From assembly GCA_031258615.1 (NCBI GenBank), contig JAIRMP010000190.1, positions 1 to 8,615 of the forward strand: a stretch of DNA of 8,615 nucleotides, given 5' to 3'. Under the pieces are notes generated by a model. That model saw nothing but the letters and a program-made list of their open reading frames with translations, did no database searches and was not told the DNA's origin. The stretch is from Spirochaetaceae bacterium (lineage in GTDB: Bacteria; Spirochaetota; Spirochaetia; Treponematales; Breznakiellaceae). Positions 5,537-8,615 of this stretch are shown here, one piece after another. The position numbers were made by a program, and so were the translations under genes. Numbering within the stretch: the first letter of the stretch is position 1; each line of letters opens with the position of its first letter.

Positions 5537-6903
5537 TTAAACGGTTTCTGTTGACGGCGGCTCTCTACGCCGCCGCCGCGCCGGGCTTTGCCCAGGACTT
5601 CGGTTTCGGCTTCGACAACGAGGACGGCGGGGGCAATTCCTTCTCCCAGTCGGCGGTCTCCGTCGGGATAGACGGCGAAGTGTCCGCCTCGCTGCTGGGT
5701 TACGGCGAGGATTTTGCTGGCGGCGCGGCCAGCGTAAGGTTCGGCGATATTTTTACCGGCAGGCTAAATTTTTCCGTGTCGTCTTCCAACGCGGACGGGA
5801 TCATCAAACTGAAGCTAAGGCCGGGCGCAAACCCGGTAAGCGTCTCCGATGTGATTGACGAGGGCTTCCTCCGCCTCTATTTCGGGAATGTCGATGTTGA
5901 GGCGGGCCTCCACAAGCTCACCTGGGGCAAGGCGGACAGCTTCGGCCCGCTTGACGTGATAAACCCGCTCGACTCCGAAGCGATATTCACGGAGATGGCG
6001 GATAACACCGACCTGACAGGCGTCAAGATTGCCCGCCCAATGCTCCACCTCTCGGCGCGCCTGGGCCAGTTTTCGAAGCTGGAGGGGGTATTCGTCCCCG
6101 GCTTCGAGCCGTACCGCATCGCCAAAACGGGACGCTGGGCGCCCGCACAGCTCAAGATGCTATCCGACCCCCCGCTCCCTTATCCTATAAGCATGAACGT
6201 TGAAACGCCTGACACGTCGACGCTTGAGACGCTTGAATACGCGCAGACGGGCGCGCGCTTTACCACGACGCTGGGCTCGTCCGACCTGGGCTTCCAGTAC
6301 TACTACGGACGCCTACCCCAGCCCGCCGTATCGATTCAGGTGGATATGCCGCGTATCACGGCGGAATTCCTGTACAACCGCTACCACCAGGTTGGCGTTG
6401 ATTACGCTCAGGTCATTTACGGCTTTAACACACGGGCCGAGTTTGCCGCGAACATCACCGAAGACGCGGACGGGACGGACAGGGCCGTGTACAACCCGTC
6501 CCTTGCCTGGTCTCTCGGCTTTGACCGCGACCTGTTCGCCGGCGTAAACTTAAATCTCCAGGTGAACGAGACCATACGCCTTGGGCAGGACGGGCTTGGA
6601 AGCGCCGGCTTCGCGGACGTTCTGACCGGCGGCTTTGACATTGAAGGCGGGAAGGACCTTACCGCGACCCGCGTTACCGCGGCCCTTTCCAGGAAATTCC
6701 TACGGGACGAGCTTGAAGCCCGCGCCGCCCTCGTCTGGGACATCGAAGACAGCGACTGCCTCGTGATGCCGGCGCTGATCTGGACAAGGGGCGATGTAAA
6801 GCTCTCCTGCTCCGGCGGTATTTTCGGCGGCGAGGAGGACGGCCAACTCGGCCAGTACCGCGGAAACAATTTTTTAAAGCTCGGCGTAAGCTATACGTTC
6901 TAA
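5533..6903 (+). CDS. Outer-membrane beta-barrel protein, DUF1302-like
   Basis: A 456-residue outer-membrane protein. The signal peptide is residues 1-20 with cleavage at GFA before QDFG. The mature protein has a Gly/Ser/Asp-rich start, then alternating hydrophobic strands throughout, and ends in GVSYTF, with the terminal Phe used as the BAM-recognition signal of barrels. The segment HKLTWGKADSFGPLDVINPLD begins near residue 128 (split here across the motif) and resembles the 'G-W-G-x-x-D-x-x-x-P-x-D-x-x-N-P-x-D' pattern of DUF1302-type and related alginate-export-like barrels. Its ATG overlaps the stop of the preceding gene (ATGA at 5533-5536), with GGAGG five bases upstream, so the two are translationally coupled. 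Its likely role is an outer-membrane exit or insertion partner for cargo handled by the RND and LolA-like proteins. A simple porin is the alternative. Confidence 0.82.
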   Translation: MIKRFLLTAALYAAAAPGFAQDFGFGFDNEDGGGNSFSQSAVSVGIDGEVSASLLGYGEDFAGGAASVRFGDIFTGRLNFSVSSSNADGIIKLKLRPGANPVSVSDVIDEGFLRLYFGNVDVEAGLHKLTWGKADSFGPLDVINPLDSEAIFTEMADNTDLTGVKIARPMLHLSARLGQFSKLEGVFVPGFEPYRIAKTGRWAPAQLKMLSDPPLPYPISMNVETPDTSTLETLEYAQTGARFTTTLGSSDLGFQYYYGRLPQPAVSIQVDMPRITAEFLYNRYHQVGVDYAQVIYGFNTRAEFAANITEDADGTDRAVYNPSLAWSLGFDRDLFAGVNLNLQVNETIRLGQDGLGSAGFADVLTGGFDIEGGKDLTATRVTAALSRKFLRDELEARAALVWDIEDSDCLVMPALIWTRGDVKLSCSGGIFGGEEDGQLGQYRGNNFLKLGVSYTF

Positions 6904-7078
6904 GTGAAAAAATCGGGTAATCGGTAAGTACCAGCATCTTGGGGTCTTTGCCGGCTTGGGCTTCACTAAAGGACGCAAACGCTCTGGTTAAGCCGTATTC
7001 ATAAGACAAGCGTCCGCTATGCTCGTCCCCGTCTGTCGCGAGCGTGGCAAGCGCGGAGCGCTTGTTTACCGCAAACTC
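6904..7078 (-). pseudogene. Truncated fragment of an unrecognised protein
   Basis: On the minus strand, immediately after a TAG at 7081-7079, about 58 codons read as convincing protein: ATLATDGDEHSGRLSYEYG, then LTRAFASFSEAQAGKDPKM and LVLTDYPIFS. There is no in-frame ATG or GTG near the left end of the peptide, and at 6904 the frame runs straight into the antisense of the barrel gene instead of reaching a natural stop. Both ends therefore appear missing. I do not recognise the family. Composition (mixed charged and hydrophobic residues, no low-complexity bias) argues that it was once coding. It lies on the same strand as the frameshifted gene at 7099-7346 and the intact gene beyond it. Confidence 0.45.
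7048..7067 (+). terminator. Weak hairpin, possible terminator of the operon
   Basis: CAAGCGC (7048-7054), loop GGA, GCGCTTG (7058-7064), followed by only three T. The stem is perfect and GC-rich but the U tract is poor, and it is about 145 bases after the barrel gene's stop. No better intrinsic terminator is visible between 6904 and 7100. It also lies within the minus-strand gene fragment, so the symmetry may be incidental. Confidence 0.25.
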
Positions 7079-7098
7079 CTACCTTTGTTGTAGGGGCT

Positions 7099-7346
7099 TT
7101 ACGTGGGGCTCTGACGAGTAAGCCAGTCAGCGCCATACTCGGCCTCCGCCTCCGACAGATTGAAGCCGCCTTCTATCAGAAAATCGGCGCCTATCTTTTC
7201 CTTCGCTACCTTCGCGAGGTATGGCGCCAGCGGTATCTGCCTTTCCAGTTTTGGGCTTCTTCAAAGAAGCCTTCCTTTTCAAGCTCTATGCTTCTCATTT
7301 TGAGCTCAAGTTTTTCGTGTAAGGTCATTGTGTGGGTTTGCCGCAT
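7099..7346 (-). pseudogene. Small conserved-type protein disrupted by a one-base frameshift
   Basis: From ATG 7346 (AGGAG at 7357-7353, six bases before) the frame gives MTLHEKLELKMRSIELEKEG then FFEEAQ, and turns into a basic nonsense tail ending at a TAG at 7208-7206, 46 residues. Moving one frame at the A4 run (7252-7249) restores KLERQIPLAPYLAKVAKEKI, GADFLIEGGFNLSEAEAEYG and ADWLTRQSPT, and ends at a TAA at 7101-7099. A single lost A explains the break. The joined product would be about 82 residues: a charged helix, a PLAPYLAK motif and an acidic C-terminal half. I associate this pattern with small uncharacterised proteins of treponemes; its function is unknown. The break may be a true mutation or a sequencing error. 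Confidence 0.55.
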
Positions 7347-7461
7347 AAACCTCTCCTCTCAATGTTTTTCAGGATACCGTAAACCCCCGCCGCCGCGCAT
7401 CACGTATGTATCCCGCATTAAAGGCGCGGAAACATTGACGCTCCAATGTGCTTTAGCCGTA
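7347..7461. other. Short spacer between minus-strand genes
   Basis: It holds the ribosome-binding site of the frameshifted small gene (7357-7353) and the inverted repeat described at 7432-7449. No other signal is visible. Confidence 0.5.
7432..7449 (-). terminator. Possible weak terminator after the 254-residue gene
   Basis: ACATTG and CAATGT form a perfect 6-bp stem with a 6-nt loop, 13-30 bases after the stop codon at 7464-7462. On the minus strand it is followed by TT then C, so the U tract is very short. The stem is AT-containing and weak. Confidence 0.25.
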
Positions 7462-8226
7462 TCATTTGTCCTGTCTGCCCAGCTCGACCGGCGTCAGGCA
7501 AAGCAGGTCCGCCAGCGCCGTTTCTTCGCCTTCCGACAGTTCACCGGGGATGATCAGCGGGTCATCCGGGCTTGGGGGCAGCAAAAAACCGCCGTCCAGG
7601 AAGCGGCGGAATACCAAAGGCCAATCTTTGCCTGCATCCGCCCATGCCGGGCGGATGTATATCCCATCCGGACGCCAGCTTTCTTTGGTTAAAGGCCGGT
7701 CGAACGCTTTTTTTATACATTTGAAGCTCATAACACCGCGTTCCGGCCGCGCCAAAAGGTCGTAAACCGCGCGCGTGGCGGCGGCAAGTATGAAAGGCGC
7801 CACGAATCCCCCGGACGGATAGCAGTTTTGGCGGTCCCTGTCGCAGACTATCACGGCCGGGGCAAGCTGGAAGGGCAGGATTGGCCGAAACGCGCCGCCG
7901 CCGGACTCAACCGTGCAAAATGGCCGCCATACGGGAAGTTCCCGGTAAGCGGGCACGGCGAACCAGTCCGCATACACCTTGAAGGCTTTACCGGGAAATA
8001 GCCGCAAAAGCGCGTTTGTGAAGCGCCGCTCCGCCGCGTTTGGAAACGGCGCAAAAAGTCCCCGTTCCGCCGCGTTTTTCATATCATGCACAACCTTCAC
8101 CGGCTTGTGCCCCAGAATCGCCGTCCCGCCGCACTGCCAAAGGTCAACAAAACGCCGTCCCCCACCGTACAGACGAAACCCGCGTAAACGTGTTATGTTT
8201 GGAAGCATTTGCAGTAAATCTGTCAT
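7462..8226 (-). CDS. Uncharacterised protein resembling the N-terminal half of a class III aminotransferase
   Basis: A 254-residue intact frame. Residues ~11-45 (TRLRGFRLYGGGRRFVDLW, then GGTAILGHKPVKVVHDMK) follow the opening of class III PLP-dependent aminotransferases: a 'G-x-x-L-Y/D-x-G-x-R-x-x-D' hairpin and 'G-x-x-x-L-G-H-x-P'. ERRFTNALLRLFPG (about 66-79) also fits. After that the likeness fades, and neither the usual Ser-Gly-x-x-Ala phosphate-binding segment nor a recognisable Schiff-base lysine motif is visible; the protein is also far short of the usual ~430 residues. It may be a degenerate, non-catalytic relative or an unrelated protein with a similar opening. No signal peptide is seen, so it is probably cytoplasmic. 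Start: ATG 8226 with AGGG only three bases upstream, a weak site; ATG 8208 is an alternative. It is transcribed toward the two broken genes. Confidence 0.65.
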   Translation of the reverse strand: MTDLLQMLPNITRLRGFRLYGGGRRFVDLWQCGGTAILGHKPVKVVHDMKNAAERGLFAPFPNAAERRFTNALLRLFPGKAFKVYADWFAVPAYRELPVWRPFCTVESGGGAFRPILPFQLAPAVIVCDRDRQNCYPSGGFVAPFILAAATRAVYDLLARPERGVMSFKCIKKAFDRPLTKESWRPDGIYIRPAWADAGKDWPLVFRRFLDGGFLLPPSPDDPLIIPGELSEGEETALADLLCLTPVELGRQDK

Positions 8227-8615
8227 TATCCCTACGCCGGAATTTTACCATGCCGGCAAAGTGTATTTCCAGCGACCCGGTAAGCGTTCCGTACGATTTC
8301 CTTGAACTGTCCATAAATAACAGGGATAACACCCAGCTTCTCATTCCGGCTGTATGGTACCGCTTGCGCGGTAGTCAGAAAGCACATTTGCACGGAGGCT
8401 TGCGGCCTCTCTTGTTGCGGTACTGTGGGCGGATAGGGATGTTCGATCAGGCAGGACTTATTCGCAGTGCGGGCTGCTGCGCAGACCACACATATTATAA
8501 TAGACTTGTTCGACAACCCGGTTGGTTGTCTCACAGTCTTGCGGTTTTTCAGGCTTTCAGCCTTACAAAACTGCGTTTTTTAATGGAAGTGGGCGCGGAA
8601 ACTGAAGTTTCCAAA
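8227..8615. other. Gene-free segment with dense palindromes
   Basis: I see no convincing coding frame. Exact inverted repeats are frequent: TACCGC/GCGGTA with loop TTGC (8358-8373), GAGGC/GCCTC with loop TTGCG (8395-8409), CGCAG/CTGCG (8463-8481), GACAAC/GTTGTC (8512-8530), AGGCT/AGCCT with loop TTC (8551-8563) and GGAAACT/AGTTTCC (8597-8612). The self-complementary ATTATAAT (8494-8501) gives a -10-like TATAAT on both strands, but no -35 box lies at the right distance on either. The segment could hold a small structured RNA, the control region of the minus-strand gene, or REP-like repeats. Confidence 0.4.
8597..8612. repeat. Perfect inverted repeat GGAAACT-GA-AGTTTCC
   Basis: Seven-base arms with a two-base centre at the very end of the window. 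It is nearly a continuous palindrome, too tight for an RNA hairpin but well suited to a protein-binding site or the end of a dispersed repeat. Confidence 0.6.

Noticed and set aside
5815..6869. Open frames opposite and in alternate frames of the beta-barrel gene
   Set aside because: Low-complexity Arg/Pro/Ser composition and full overlap with a convincing outer-membrane protein mark them as shadows.
8494..8501. ATTATAAT as the -10 box of a promoter on either strand
   Set aside because: No hexamer resembling TTGACA is found 15-19 bases upstream on either strand, so it stays an AT-rich palindrome.
8232..8534. A 100-residue minus-strand open frame upstream of the aminotransferase-like gene
   Set aside because: No recognisable motif, it traverses several inverted repeats and has no good ribosome-binding site.

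Overview
The window looks like a piece of a diderm bacterial chromosome, most plausibly a host-associated spirochaete of the Treponema type. That assignment is an inference. It rests on the overall style of the proteins (an FkbM-type methyltransferase tail, an RND/MMPL exporter next to a LolA-like protein and a WGK-motif outer-membrane barrel, and a small protein family I associate with treponemes) and not on any rRNA or marker gene. The central operon (about 2000-6900) is GC-rich with even codon use. The left flank is poorer in GC, full of repeats and carries broken genes. The right flank mixes one intact gene with gene debris.

Layout. 1-299: the C-terminal end of an FkbM-family methyltransferase, preceded in frame by a run of 15 T and a run of 18 G. 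342-690 (minus): remnant of an IS4/IS1634-type transposase. 691-1006: no convincing gene, but several perfect hairpins. 1007-1317: about fifteen imperfect 21-bp tandem repeats, which read on the minus strand as a stop-free heptad (EEGIxKR) protein. 1317-1871 (minus): a TetR/AcrR regulator. 1872-2030: a divergent control region with two overlapping palindromes and a good promoter. 2031-6903 (plus): a compact three-gene operon made of an RND/MMPL (HAE3-like) inner-membrane transporter, a periplasmic LolA-like 'outer membrane lipoprotein-sorting' protein and an outer-membrane beta-barrel. 6904-7346 (minus): two gene fragments, one truncated and one frameshifted. 7462-8226 (minus): an intact 254-residue protein resembling the front half of a class III aminotransferase but without a recognisable catalytic lysine site. 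8227-8615: no gene seen, but dense palindromes.

How it fits together. The TetR protein is read divergently from the transporter operon, and a perfect 15-bp palindrome overlaps the operon's -35 box, so ligand-relieved repression is the simplest model. The three operon products would sit in the inner membrane, periplasm and outer membrane respectively. This suggests a complete trans-envelope route for a hydrophobic or amphiphilic substrate (lipid, lipoprotein or toxic amphiphile). The substrate cannot be read from the sequence. The most unusual features are the three-copy 13-residue repeat in a transporter loop, the heptad minisatellite directly behind tetR, and the homopolymer pair fused to the methyltransferase tail.
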